Made by a program: the position numbers and the translations under genes
Notes under the pieces: generated by a model
Told to the model about the DNA's origin: nothing
Databases searched by the model: none
The model's input: only the letters and a program-made list of their open reading frames with translations
From: Rubrobacter sp.
GTDB lineage: Bacteria > Actinomycetota > Rubrobacteria > Rubrobacterales > Rubrobacteraceae
Direction: 5' to 3'
DNA length: 12,665 nucleotides
Assembly: GCA_016781725.1 (NCBI GenBank)
Contig: JADDPU010000241.1
Coordinates: forward strand, 1 to 12,665
Part shown: one piece after another, positions 1-6,637 of the stretch
How the letters are laid out: every line of letters starts with the position of its first letter
How positions within the stretch are numbered: position 1 is the stretch's first letter

Positions 1-1519
1 GCAGGTTGATGCCGACTAGCACGTCGAACTCGCCGGTCCTGAGGCCCCGGATGATCTGGATCCGGTCGAGCGTCTCTATGTTGGCGTGCATGTAACGCGC
101 CTTGACGTTGTGCTCTAGCAGGTAGTCCGTCAGGTCTTCTGCCATCTTGATGGTGAGCGTGGTAATGAGCACCCGCTGGCCGTGCTCGACGCGCTTGGCT
201 ACCTCGTTGAGGAGGTCGTCTATCTGGTTCTTCGTCGGGCGTACCTCGACCTCTGGGTCGACGAGGCCGGTCGGGCGGATGATCTGCTCTACTATCTGCC
301 CCGAGTTCTCGAGCTCGTACGGCCCCGGCGTCGCCGACACGAAGACCAGCTGGTTGGTCTTGAGCAGGAACTCCTCGAACATCAAGGGCCGGTTGTCCAA
401 AGCCGAAGGCAGCCTGAAGCCGAACTCCACGAGCGTCGTCTTGCGCGAGCGGTCGCCCTTGTACATGCCCCGGACCTGGGGCAGCGTGATGTGCGACTCG
501 TCCACGAACGTTACGTAGTCGTCGGGGAAGTAGTCGAGCAGGGTGTAAGGCGTCGAGCCCGGCGGCCTCCCGTCGAGGTGGCGTGAGTAGTTCTCGATGC
601 CCGAGGTGTAGCCGAGCTCGCGCATCATCTCCAAGTCGTACTGCGTCCGTTGCTTGAGCCTGTACGCTTCGAGGACCTTGCCCTGGCCCTCCAGCTCCGC
701 GACGCGCTCTTCGGCCTCGGCCTCTATGTTCTTTATGGCTGTCGCCATCCGGTCGTCTCCTGTGACAAAGTGGGTAGCAGGGTAGACGGTAAGAACGTCG
801 TGATCGCGCAGGATCTCCCCGGTCAGCGGGTCGGTCTCGGTCATGTTCTCCACCTCGTCCCCGAAAAAGGAGATGCGGTAGATCGTATCCTGGTAGGCCG
901 GGTGGACCTCGAGCACGTCGCCGCGCACCCTGAAGTTGCCCCGGTTGAGCTGGAAGTCGTTTCTGGTGTACTGGATCTTGACCAGGTCCCGAAGAACGTC
1001 GTCGAGGTCGTAGAAGCCGCCCTTCTCCAGGAGGACCATCTTCGAGCGGTACTCCTCGGGGCTGCCGAGGCCATAGATCGCCGAGACCGATGCTACGACT
1101 ATCACGTCGCGGCGGGTGAAGAGGCTGCTCGTGGCGGAGTGGCGCAGCCGGTCGATGTCCTCGTTGATCTGGGCGTCCTTCTCGATGAACGTGTCGGTGC
1201 GCGGGACGTAAGCCTCGGGCTGGTAGTAGTCGTAGTAGCTGACGAAGTACTCGACCGCGTTGTTCGGGAAGAAGTCGGCGAACTCGCTGGCGAGCTGGGC
1301 CGCGAGCGTCTTGTTGTGGGCTATGATGAGCGAAGGCCGCCCTACCTGCTCTATCACGCGGGCCATCGTGTGGGTCTTCCCCGATCCCGTGACGCCGAGC
1401 AGGGTCTGCGCCCCCATCCCGGCTTCGAGGCCGGAGACGAGCTGCTCTATGGCCCTAGGCTGATCGCCGGTCGGCCGGTAATCGCTGTTTACCTGAAACC
1501 TACTACTCCGAGTCTCGAT
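1..1519 (-). CDS. uvrB: UvrB, excinuclease ABC subunit B (3' part cut off by window edge)
   Basis: UvrB is the damage-verifying helicase-like ATPase of nucleotide excision repair. It receives DNA from UvrA and recruits the UvrC nuclease. About 506 residues are visible; the family is usually near 670, so helicase motif VI and the C-terminal UvrC-binding region lie outside. Visible elements, numbered from the proposed start: FQVNSDYRPTGDQP near 8-21, Walker A GVTGSGKT 42-49, the Tyr-rich beta-hairpin YYDYYQPEAYVP 95-106, DESH Walker B 340-343, and SATPG 395-399. The frame is open to the left edge. No ATG, GTG or TTG lies in the expected start region. The first in-frame ATG, at residue 35, would delete the conserved GDQP segment. 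I therefore place the start at ATC (1517-1519), 7 bases after a GGAGG, which gives a family-typical N-terminus. It would overlap the end of the upstream transglycosylase gene by 17 bases, suggesting translational coupling. The identity is certain; the start is not. Confidence 0.95.
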   Translation of the reverse strand, partial: METRSSRFQVNSDYRPTGDQPRAIEQLVSGLEAGMGAQTLLGVTGSGKTHTMARVIEQVGRPSLIIAHNKTLAAQLASEFADFFPNNAVEYFVSYYDYYQPEAYVPRTDTFIEKDAQINEDIDRLRHSATSSLFTRRDVIVVASVSAIYGLGSPEEYRSKMVLLEKGGFYDLDDVLRDLVKIQYTRNDFQLNRGNFRVRGDVLEVHPAYQDTIYRISFFGDEVENMTETDPLTGEILRDHDVLTVYPATHFVTGDDRMATAIKNIEAEAEERVAELEGQGKVLEAYRLKQRTQYDLEMMRELGYTSGIENYSRHLDGRPPGSTPYTLLDYFPDDYVTFVDESHITLPQVRGMYKGDRSRKTTLVEFGFRLPSALDNRPLMFEEFLLKTNQLVFVSATPGPYELENSGQIVEQIIRPTGLVDPEVEVRPTKNQIDDLLNEVAKRVEHGQRVLITTLTIKMAEDLTDYLLEHNVKARYMHANIETLDRIQIIRGLRTGEFDVLVGINL

Positions 1520-2045
1520 AGAGGTCCCTCCCGTAGAGTTCTCTGTAGGTCCGACGGGCCTCCAGCACGTCGTCGACGTACTCGCGCGTCTCTTTGTAGG
1601 GGATGTCTTTGGCGATGTCGAACCCTTCTTCGGAGAGCCAGCCGTCAACCGTGCCCTCCCCCGAATTATACGCCGCGAGCATCAACCTCTCATCCCCCTG
1701 ATACCGCCCTTCGAGGTATCCGAGGTACCACGCCCCAAGCCTCAGGTTCACCTCGGGATCGCGGTAGTCGCCCCGGATCCCGCTCCTCCGCCCTATAAAC
1801 TTGGCGGTCTGCGGCAAGAGCTGCATGAGGCCGTAGGCCCCGCGGTGGGACTCGACGTCCGGCCTGAAGCGGCTCTCGGTGTAGACCACCCCGGCCACGA
1901 ACGCCGGCTCGAGCCCGTTCTCCTCGCTCACCTCCCTGATGGTCTCCTCGTAGCGCAAAGGGTAGATCGTCTGCCTCACGGTCTCGGGTACCCGCAGCAC
2001 GAACGGCAGCGCCGCGAGAAGACCGGCGAGCACTACCAGCACCAC
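1503..2045 (-). CDS. Membrane-anchored lytic transglycosylase (SLT domain, peptidoglycan-cleaving)
   Basis: This is a small Slt-type lytic transglycosylase, a family that cleaves MurNAc-GlcNAc bonds of peptidoglycan to give anhydro-muropeptides. From the GTG at 2045 (180 residues), a hydrophobic segment spans residues 2-17. The catalytic domain follows: YTESRF with the presumed catalytic Glu57, GLMQL 72-76, AAYNSG 124-129 and ETREYVDDVL 152-161, all typical of the family. It should sit at the outer face of the membrane, anchored by the N-terminal segment. The GTG start leaves no positive charge before that segment. The in-frame codons just upstream (2046-2105) encode a very Arg/Lys-rich stretch of the kind expected at such an N-terminus, yet they lack ATG, GTG and TTG. 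The true start may therefore be near 2105, overlapping the coaE stop. The 3' end overlaps the proposed uvrB start. Family confidence is high; the start is uncertain. Confidence 0.88.
   Translation of the reverse strand: MVLVVLAGLLAALPFVLRVPETVRQTIYPLRYEETIREVSEENGLEPAFVAGVVYTESRFRPDVESHRGAYGLMQLLPQTAKFIGRRSGIRGDYRDPEVNLRLGAWYLGYLEGRYQGDERLMLAAYNSGEGTVDGWLSEEGFDIAKDIPYKETREYVDDVLEARRTYRELYGRDLYRDSE
1526..1532 (-). promoter_or_regulatory. Ribosome-binding site that decides the uvrB start
   Basis: The minus strand reads GGGAGGG here, within the last codons of the transglycosylase gene. Its GGAGG core (1527-1531) ends 7 bases before an ATC codon in the uvrB frame, which is the usual optimal spacing. 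No ATG, GTG or TTG in that frame is near it. This is the main evidence for a non-standard uvrB start. Confidence 0.55.
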
Positions 2046-2101
2046 AGCCCCGCGCCGGCGGCGCGCCCGCGACCTGCCGTACCTGCGTCTCTTGTCGTAC
2101 G

Positions 2102-2692
2102 CTACCGCCGGTTCCTCTCCCGCAAGACCATCCGCCCGAGCTCCACCGCCCGTCCTCTAAGTCTATCCAGGTCCCCGTCGTTTTGTACCACCAAGTCGGC
2201 CCTCCTGGCCTTCTCCTCGCCGGAGAGCTGCCTCGCCTCTATCCCCCGCAGCGCCGCCTCGTCCACGCCCCGCTCCTCCACCCACGCGCGCCGCCGCTCC
2301 TCGGGCACCACCACGGCCACCGTGTAGTCGAAGTCCTCGCCCCGGCCCGCCTCGAACAGCAGCGGTATCTCCGCCACGAACAGGTCCGCGCCGGAGGCCT
2401 CTATGCGCCGGTCGGTCTCCTGGTGCACCAGGGGATGGAGTATCCCTTCGAGGTCGGCGAGGGCCTCGGGGTCGCCGAAGACCTCGCGCCCCAGAGCCTT
2501 GCGGTCGATGCCGTTAGTACCCCTAACGTGTTCGCCGAAGCGTTCGACGATACTCGAGATGGCTAGCCGGTCGTTTTGCAGGAGGTGGTGGACGATCTCG
2601 TCGGCCGAGGCCGTCTCCGCGCCGAGCTCTCCCATAAAACGGACGAAGGTGCTCTTGCCGGACGCGAAGGGGCCGGTGACGGCGATGGTCAC
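2102..2692 (-). CDS. coaE: Dephospho-CoA kinase
   Basis: CoaE phosphorylates the 3'-OH of the ribose in dephospho-CoA with ATP, the last step of coenzyme A synthesis, in the cytoplasm. The 196-residue length is normal. Visible: Walker A GPFASGKST at 7-15, the SADEIV segment with Asp31 in place of the common DAD motif, IDRKALGREVF 62-72, LEGILHPLV 81-89, VAEIPLLFEAG 106-116, and RQLSGEEKARRADLVVQNDG near 154-173, which forms the lid and base-binding region. The GTG at 2692 begins directly with the Walker A strand (MTIAVTG), so it is the only sensible start. Its G-rich ribosome-binding region could fold into a tight CCCC/GGGG hairpin at 2696-2707. The gene starts 38 bases after the rpsA stop and looks co-transcribed. 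It follows rpsA in the conserved actinobacterial order. Confidence 0.95.
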   Translation of the reverse strand: MTIAVTGPFASGKSTFVRFMGELGAETASADEIVHHLLQNDRLAISSIVERFGEHVRGTNGIDRKALGREVFGDPEALADLEGILHPLVHQETDRRIEASGADLFVAEIPLLFEAGRGEDFDYTVAVVVPEERRRAWVEERGVDEAALRGIEARQLSGEEKARRADLVVQNDGDLDRLRGRAVELGRMVLRERNRR

Positions 2693-2730
2693 CGGCCCCC
2701 CGCGGGGTGATCCTGGTGAGGGCTGCTGGG

Positions 2731-4002
2731 CTATCGCTCCTCGAGGTTCAGGTCGGAGAGCGCGTCGAAGGCGCCGGTGCGAAGGCCGCTGCCCTCGCCG
2801 CTGCTGCTCCTGCGGTCGGAGGAAGAAGAGCCGCGCTGCTCGGGCTCGCGTCTGGGCCGCTGCTCCTCGCGGCGGGGGCGCTCCTCGCGGTCCTCGCGCT
2901 TCGGGCGCAAAGAGAGCGAGAGCCTGCGGCGCCTGGCGTCAACGTCGATGATGCGGGCGTCCACCTCGTCGCCGCTGCGCACGATCTCGTCCGGCGTCTC
3001 GACGTGGTGCTCGGCCAGCTCGGAGATGTGAATAAGTCCCTCAACCCCTTCGGCGACCTCGACGAAGGCCCCGAAGGAGACCAGCTTGGTCACGCGGCCC
3101 TTGATCTGCTCGCCGACCTTGACCCGCTCGACGATCTCCTGCCACGGGTCCTTACGGGTCTGCTTGAGACCGAGCGAGATGCGCTCGCGATCCCGATCGA
3201 CCTCAAGGACCTTGACCTCGACCTCCTCGCCGACCTCGACGACCTCGCTCGGGTGGTCGACGTGCTGCCAGGACAGCTCGGAGATGTGGATCAGGCCGTC
3301 TATGCCCTCGAGGTCGACGAACGCGCCGAAGTCGACGAGGTTCGAGACGGTGCCGGTGACGATCATGCCCTCCTCGAGCGAGGTCAGGATGCGCTCGCGC
3401 TCCTCCTTGCGCTCCTCCTCGAGGACCGCGCGGCGGGAGAGGACCACGTTGTTGCGGCTGCGGTTGAGCTCGATGACCTTGCACTCGAGCTTCTGGCCGA
3501 GGAACGAGTCGAGGTTCCTCACGCGCCGGATGTCCACCAGGCTCGCCGGCAGAAAGCCGCGCAGGCCGATGTCCAGGATCAGGCCGCCCTTGACTACCTC
3601 GATCACCGGCCCCTCGACGGTGCGCTGGTCGTTGTAGGCCTCCTCGATGCGGTTCCAGGCCCGCTCGAACGCTGCGCGCTTGGCCGAGAGGATCAGACGC
3701 CCATCGGCGTCCTCCTTCTGCAGAACGAGCGCCTCGAGGCGCTGGCCCAAATCGACCACCTCGTGCGGGTCGGCCCCCTTGCGGATGGTCAGCTCGTTCG
3801 AGGGGATGAGCCCCTCGGACTTGTAGCCGATGTCGACGAGGACCTCGTCCCGGTCTATCCGGACGACCTCGCCCTCGACGATGTCCCCGTCCTTGAAGTC
3901 GATGAGGACGCTCTCGTCGAGGGGGATGACCTCCCCGTTCTCTTCCCGGAAGAAGTCCTTCATCGTCAGCTCTCGGGACGCGCTTTGTGTGGTGTCAGTC
4001 AT
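2731..4002 (-). CDS. rpsA: Ribosomal protein S1 with four S1 domains
   Basis: S1 is an RNA-binding protein of the small ribosomal subunit that helps capture mRNA. From the ATG at 4002 it has 423 residues: an acidic N-terminal lead (1-36), four S1 (OB-fold) repeats at about 38-108, 126-192, 211-281 and 296-366, and a low-complexity tail (367-423) rich in Arg, Glu and Ser. Repeats 3 and 4 show the classic GAFV.....GLIHISEL signature. Repeats 1 and 2 are more diverged, as is usual for the ribosome-binding repeats. Four repeats match actinobacterial S1 rather than the six of E. coli. The frame is open 19 codons further upstream, but the ATG at 4002 is preferred: it lies 33-40 bases downstream of a TATAAT box and behind an AAGGAA sequence, while the earlier ATG is upstream of that box. 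It lies between polA and coaE. Confidence 0.95.
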   Translation of the reverse strand: MTDTTQSASRELTMKDFFREENGEVIPLDESVLIDFKDGDIVEGEVVRIDRDEVLVDIGYKSEGLIPSNELTIRKGADPHEVVDLGQRLEALVLQKEDADGRLILSAKRAAFERAWNRIEEAYNDQRTVEGPVIEVVKGGLILDIGLRGFLPASLVDIRRVRNLDSFLGQKLECKVIELNRSRNNVVLSRRAVLEEERKEERERILTSLEEGMIVTGTVSNLVDFGAFVDLEGIDGLIHISELSWQHVDHPSEVVEVGEEVEVKVLEVDRDRERISLGLKQTRKDPWQEIVERVKVGEQIKGRVTKLVSFGAFVEVAEGVEGLIHISELAEHHVETPDEIVRSGDEVDARIIDVDARRRRLSLSLRPKREDREERPRREEQRPRREPEQRGSSSSDRRSSSGEGSGLRTGAFDALSDLNLEER

Positions 4003-4041
4003 GAAACAGTTGCTTTCCTTCTCTTGGCTTGTGAACGAATG

Positions 4042-4070
4042 ATTATACAGCAATTCCACGCGGGAAAAGC
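4042..4070 (-). promoter_or_regulatory. Promoter for rpsA (perfect TATAAT -10)
   Basis: The minus strand has TATAAT at 4042-4047, inside the 83-base polA-rpsA gap and in an unusually AT-rich patch for this GC-rich window. Seventeen bases upstream is only a weak -35 candidate (GCTTTT, 4065-4070). The predicted start of transcription, near 4035, gives a leader of about 33 bases. This would let S1 be made independently of polA. Confidence 0.6.
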
Positions 4071-4085
4071 CGACCAGGGAGAGAT

Positions 4086-6581
4086 CTACAGAGGCCGCAC
4101 CCTCCCCCAGCGCTCCCCGACCTTCGCCTCCACCTCGAGCGGCGGGCGCAGGTCGTAGGCGGCGACCATCCTCTCGACGGCGAGCCCGGCGACCTCCTCG
4201 ACGCGGTCCTCGTCCACGTCGAAGACGAGCTCGTCGTGGACCTGCATGATCATCTCGGCCCCTAGCGAAGAGAGCCGCGGCTGCAAATCGACCATGGCGA
4301 CCTTGATGATGTCGGCGGCGGTCCCCTGCACGCGCGCGTTGAAGGCGATCCTCTCCCCGAGCTTCCTTATGTTCTTGTTTGCGTTTCTGAGCTCGGGCAC
4401 GTAGCGCCGCCTCCCGAAGAGCGTCGTCGAGTACCCGAGCTCCTCCGCCTCCTCTAAGGTCTCCTTCATGAACTCCGTCACCCTGGGGTAGCGCTCGAAG
4501 TAGCGCTTGATGTACCGCTCGGCCTCGGCCGGGTGCACGTTCCCGAGCCGCGTGGCCAGCCCGAACCCCGAGATGCCGTAGAGGATGCCGAAGTTGACCA
4601 TCTTCGCCCGGCGCCTGAGCTCGGGCGTGACGCTCTCCATGCGCACGTCGAAGACCTCCGAGGCCGTGCGGGTGTGGATGTCCTCGCCGTGCACGAACGA
4701 CTCGACGAGCGCGGGCTCCCCGGTCATGTGCGCGAGTATCCTCAGCTCTATCTGGGAGTAGTCGGCGATCACGAGCCTGCGGCCCTTCGAGGCCGTAAAC
4801 GCGTCCCTGATGCGGGCGCCGAGCTCGGTGCGGACCGGGATGTTCTGCAGGTTCGGCGAGTCGCTGGAGAGGCGGCCCGTCGCCGTTGTGGTCTGGTTGA
4901 GGGTGCTGTGGATGCGGCCCTCATCGGAGATCAACTTCAAGAGCCCGTCTATGTAGGTGCCCCGGAGCTTCGTCAGCTCCCGGTAGGTGATGATGTGCTC
5001 GGCCACCGGGTGCTCGATGGCGAGCTGCTGCAACACCTTGGCGTCCGTCGAGTAGCCGGTCTTGGTCTTCCTGACCGGCGGGATGCCCATCTCCTCGAAG
5101 AGGACCTCGCCTAGCTGCTTGGGCGAGCCGATGTTGAAAGGGTGGCCTACCTCCTCGTAGATGCGCCGCTCGAGCTCCTCGATTCGGCCCTCTAACTCTT
5201 CGCCCACCTCCTCGAGGGTGGCCGCGTCGACCGGCATCCCGACCTCCTCGATCTCCCCGAGCACGTCGGCGAGCGGCAGCTCCACGTCGTAGTAGAGCCG
5301 GGCTAGCCCCATCTCCTCGAGCTCCTCGACCAGCCTCGGCGAGAGCGCGTAGATCTGCGCAGCCCGCCGCGCCGCCTCCGCGACCGCCCGGTCCTCGTGC
5401 CTGACCTCGACGTCGGCCAGCCCCCGCTCGGAGGCCAGCGGCTCGAGCTCGTAGCTCCCGAGGCCCGGCTTTACGAGGTACCCGGCGAGGTAGGTGTCGA
5501 AGTCGACCCCGCGCACCCCGAGCCTCTTCGCGTCGTGGACTTTGATCTGGGCTTCTGGTATCCCGTCCGTGAGGCGCACCTCGCCCTCGGAGACCGCCAC
5601 GCACCAGCGCCCGTCCCCGACCGGGGCCGCGGCGACGGGCTCGAAGGAGAGCTCGACCGGCTCCTCGGAGACGCGAACCTCGAGCCGCTCCAGCGGGGGC
5701 AACTCCCCGCCACCGGCGACCGGCAGCGTGGCGAAGCGCGACTCCAGGCTCCTGAACTCGTAGCGGCGAAGGAGCACGTCGCGGCTCTCCGGCGCCACCC
5801 CCTCGAAGCGCAGCGCCTCGGGGTCGAACCTGACGGGCACGTCGAAGCGCATCCTCGCGAGCTCAAGGGACATGAAGGCGCTCTCGCGGCCCTCCTCGAG
5901 CTTGGCGCGCGTGCCCTTCGCGGAGATCTTGTCCAGGTTCTCGTAGACGCCGGCCAAGGTGCCAAATTGCTTTAAGAGGCTGGCCGCGCCTTTGGGGCCG
6001 ATGCCGCGCACGCCCGGGATGTTGTCCGAGGCGTCGCCGGTGAGGGCCTTGTAGTCCGGTATCTGCTCGGGCGTCACCCCGTACTCCGCGACTACCTCCT
6101 CGCGGCCGTAGGTCTTGGTCTCGGAGACGCCGCGGGTGGTGCGCAGCACCCTGACTCGCCCGTCCACGAGCTGCATGGCGTCCTGGTCCCCGGTAACTAT
6201 AAACAACTCGACTCCCTCGGGGACCTGGCGGGACATCGTCGCCAGAGCGTCGTCGGCCTCGAAGCCCTCGGCCCTGATGGCCGGGATATTCATGGCCTCG
6301 AGGATCTCGTCGAGGTGATCCAACTGCGCCCTGAGCTCCTCCGGCATCGACGAGCGCTGCGCCTTGTACTGGGGGAAGACTTCGAGCCTGAACTTCGGCA
6401 TCCCGCCGTCCCACACGACGCCGATACCAACCTCTTCGTCGGAGTCGAGGAGCTTGAGGATCATGCTGGTGAACCCGTAGAGGGCGTTGGTCGGCAGACC
6501 GCTCGAGGTAGCTATGCTCTGCGGCAAGGCGTAGAACGCCCTGTAGAGGAGGGAGTAGCCGTCGATCAGGTAGACACGCAC
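4086..6581 (-). CDS. polA: DNA polymerase I (5' nuclease plus polymerase, degenerate proofreading domain)
   Basis: Pol I fills repair gaps and removes RNA primers by nick translation. The 831 residues compare with 832 for Taq polymerase. The 5' nuclease domain (1 to ~285) keeps its acidic metal ligands: LIDG near the start, EADD 108-111, TGDQD 130-134 and TGDASDNIPG 181-190. The middle region (~295-425) lacks the DxE and other acidic residues of a 3'-5' exonuclease, leaving only a remnant such as FDTYLAGYLVKP, so proofreading is probably absent. The polymerase domain has TATGRLSSDSPNLQNIP 566-582, motif A with Asp607, the O-helix with Lys660, Phe664 and Tyr668, and motif C HDE 782-784. Phe664 sits at the position that governs dideoxynucleotide discrimination in this family. 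The GTG at 6581 starts directly on the first beta strand. There is essentially no leader between it and a TATAAT box. It heads the polA-rpsA-coaE-uvrB cluster. Confidence 0.97.
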   Translation of the reverse strand: MRVYLIDGYSLLYRAFYALPQSIATSSGLPTNALYGFTSMILKLLDSDEEVGIGVVWDGGMPKFRLEVFPQYKAQRSSMPEELRAQLDHLDEILEAMNIPAIRAEGFEADDALATMSRQVPEGVELFIVTGDQDAMQLVDGRVRVLRTTRGVSETKTYGREEVVAEYGVTPEQIPDYKALTGDASDNIPGVRGIGPKGAASLLKQFGTLAGVYENLDKISAKGTRAKLEEGRESAFMSLELARMRFDVPVRFDPEALRFEGVAPESRDVLLRRYEFRSLESRFATLPVAGGGELPPLERLEVRVSEEPVELSFEPVAAAPVGDGRWCVAVSEGEVRLTDGIPEAQIKVHDAKRLGVRGVDFDTYLAGYLVKPGLGSYELEPLASERGLADVEVRHEDRAVAEAARRAAQIYALSPRLVEELEEMGLARLYYDVELPLADVLGEIEEVGMPVDAATLEEVGEELEGRIEELERRIYEEVGHPFNIGSPKQLGEVLFEEMGIPPVRKTKTGYSTDAKVLQQLAIEHPVAEHIITYRELTKLRGTYIDGLLKLISDEGRIHSTLNQTTTATGRLSSDSPNLQNIPVRTELGARIRDAFTASKGRRLVIADYSQIELRILAHMTGEPALVESFVHGEDIHTRTASEVFDVRMESVTPELRRRAKMVNFGILYGISGFGLATRLGNVHPAEAERYIKRYFERYPRVTEFMKETLEEAEELGYSTTLFGRRRYVPELRNANKNIRKLGERIAFNARVQGTAADIIKVAMVDLQPRLSSLGAEMIMQVHDELVFDVDEDRVEEVAGLAVERMVAAYDLRPPLEVEAKVGERWGRVRPL

Positions 6582-6588
6582 TCACCTG

Positions 6589-6594
6589 ATTATA
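6589..6594 (-). promoter_or_regulatory. -10 box of polA promoter, probably giving a leaderless mRNA
   Basis: A perfect TATAAT on the minus strand is followed by 7 bases and then the polA GTG (6581). The usual -10 to +1 distance puts transcription start at 6581 or 6582, so the mRNA would begin at or one base before the start codon. An AGGTGA lies just before the GTG but too close to be a normal ribosome-binding site. No recognisable -35 exists, because that region is occupied by the hairpin at 6595-6626. Confidence 0.5.
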
Positions 6595-6626
6595 CCGAAG
6601 GGGCGGGCCGAATCCCGCCCCTTCGG
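6595..6626 (-). terminator. 13-bp perfect hairpin between the hypothetical gene and polA
   Basis: The arms CCGAAGGGGCGGG and CCCGCCCCTTCGG pair perfectly around a 6-base loop. It starts 11 bases after the stop of the gene ending at 6638, where a factor-independent terminator would be expected. Read in the minus direction, the bases after the stem are TATAATCAGG, not a T-run, so termination would be imperfect. Those same bases are the polA -10 box. On the plus strand a short ATTTTTA follows 8 bases later, so a two-way function is possible. The hairpin is certain; the terminator role is inferred. Confidence 0.55.
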
Positions 6627-6633
6627 CGCCGAA
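6622..6633. repeat. 12-bp perfect palindrome TTCGGCGCCGAA
   Basis: The palindrome overlaps one arm of the 6595-6626 hairpin. The CCGAA at the start of that arm, as read in the minus strand, can pair with TTCGG in this palindrome, in the hairpin loop, or in the opposite arm. It may be an operator or simply part of an extended terminator structure. Confidence 0.4.
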
Positions 6634-6637
6634 ATTT

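Noticed and set aside
1646..1648. TTG start for uvrB behind a GGAGGG inside the transglycosylase gene
   Set aside because: It would add about 43 Ser/Thr/Arg/Pro-rich residues typical of an out-of-frame shadow, not seen in UvrB proteins.
650..1798. 382-codon plus-strand open frame opposite uvrB and the transglycosylase
   Set aside because: It lies antisense to a clear UvrB reading frame; long antisense frames are common in high-GC genes. The product resembles no family and there is no ribosome-binding site.
4003..4059. 19-codon upstream extension of rpsA
   Set aside because: It would place the start upstream of the TATAAT box, and the added residues are unlike S1 N-termini. The ATG at 4002 is preferred.
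2707..4158. 483-codon plus-strand open frame covering all of rpsA
   Set aside because: It is a mirror of the S1 gene, low-complexity Leu/Asp-rich because it reads the complement of acidic repeats. It is a shadow, not a gene.
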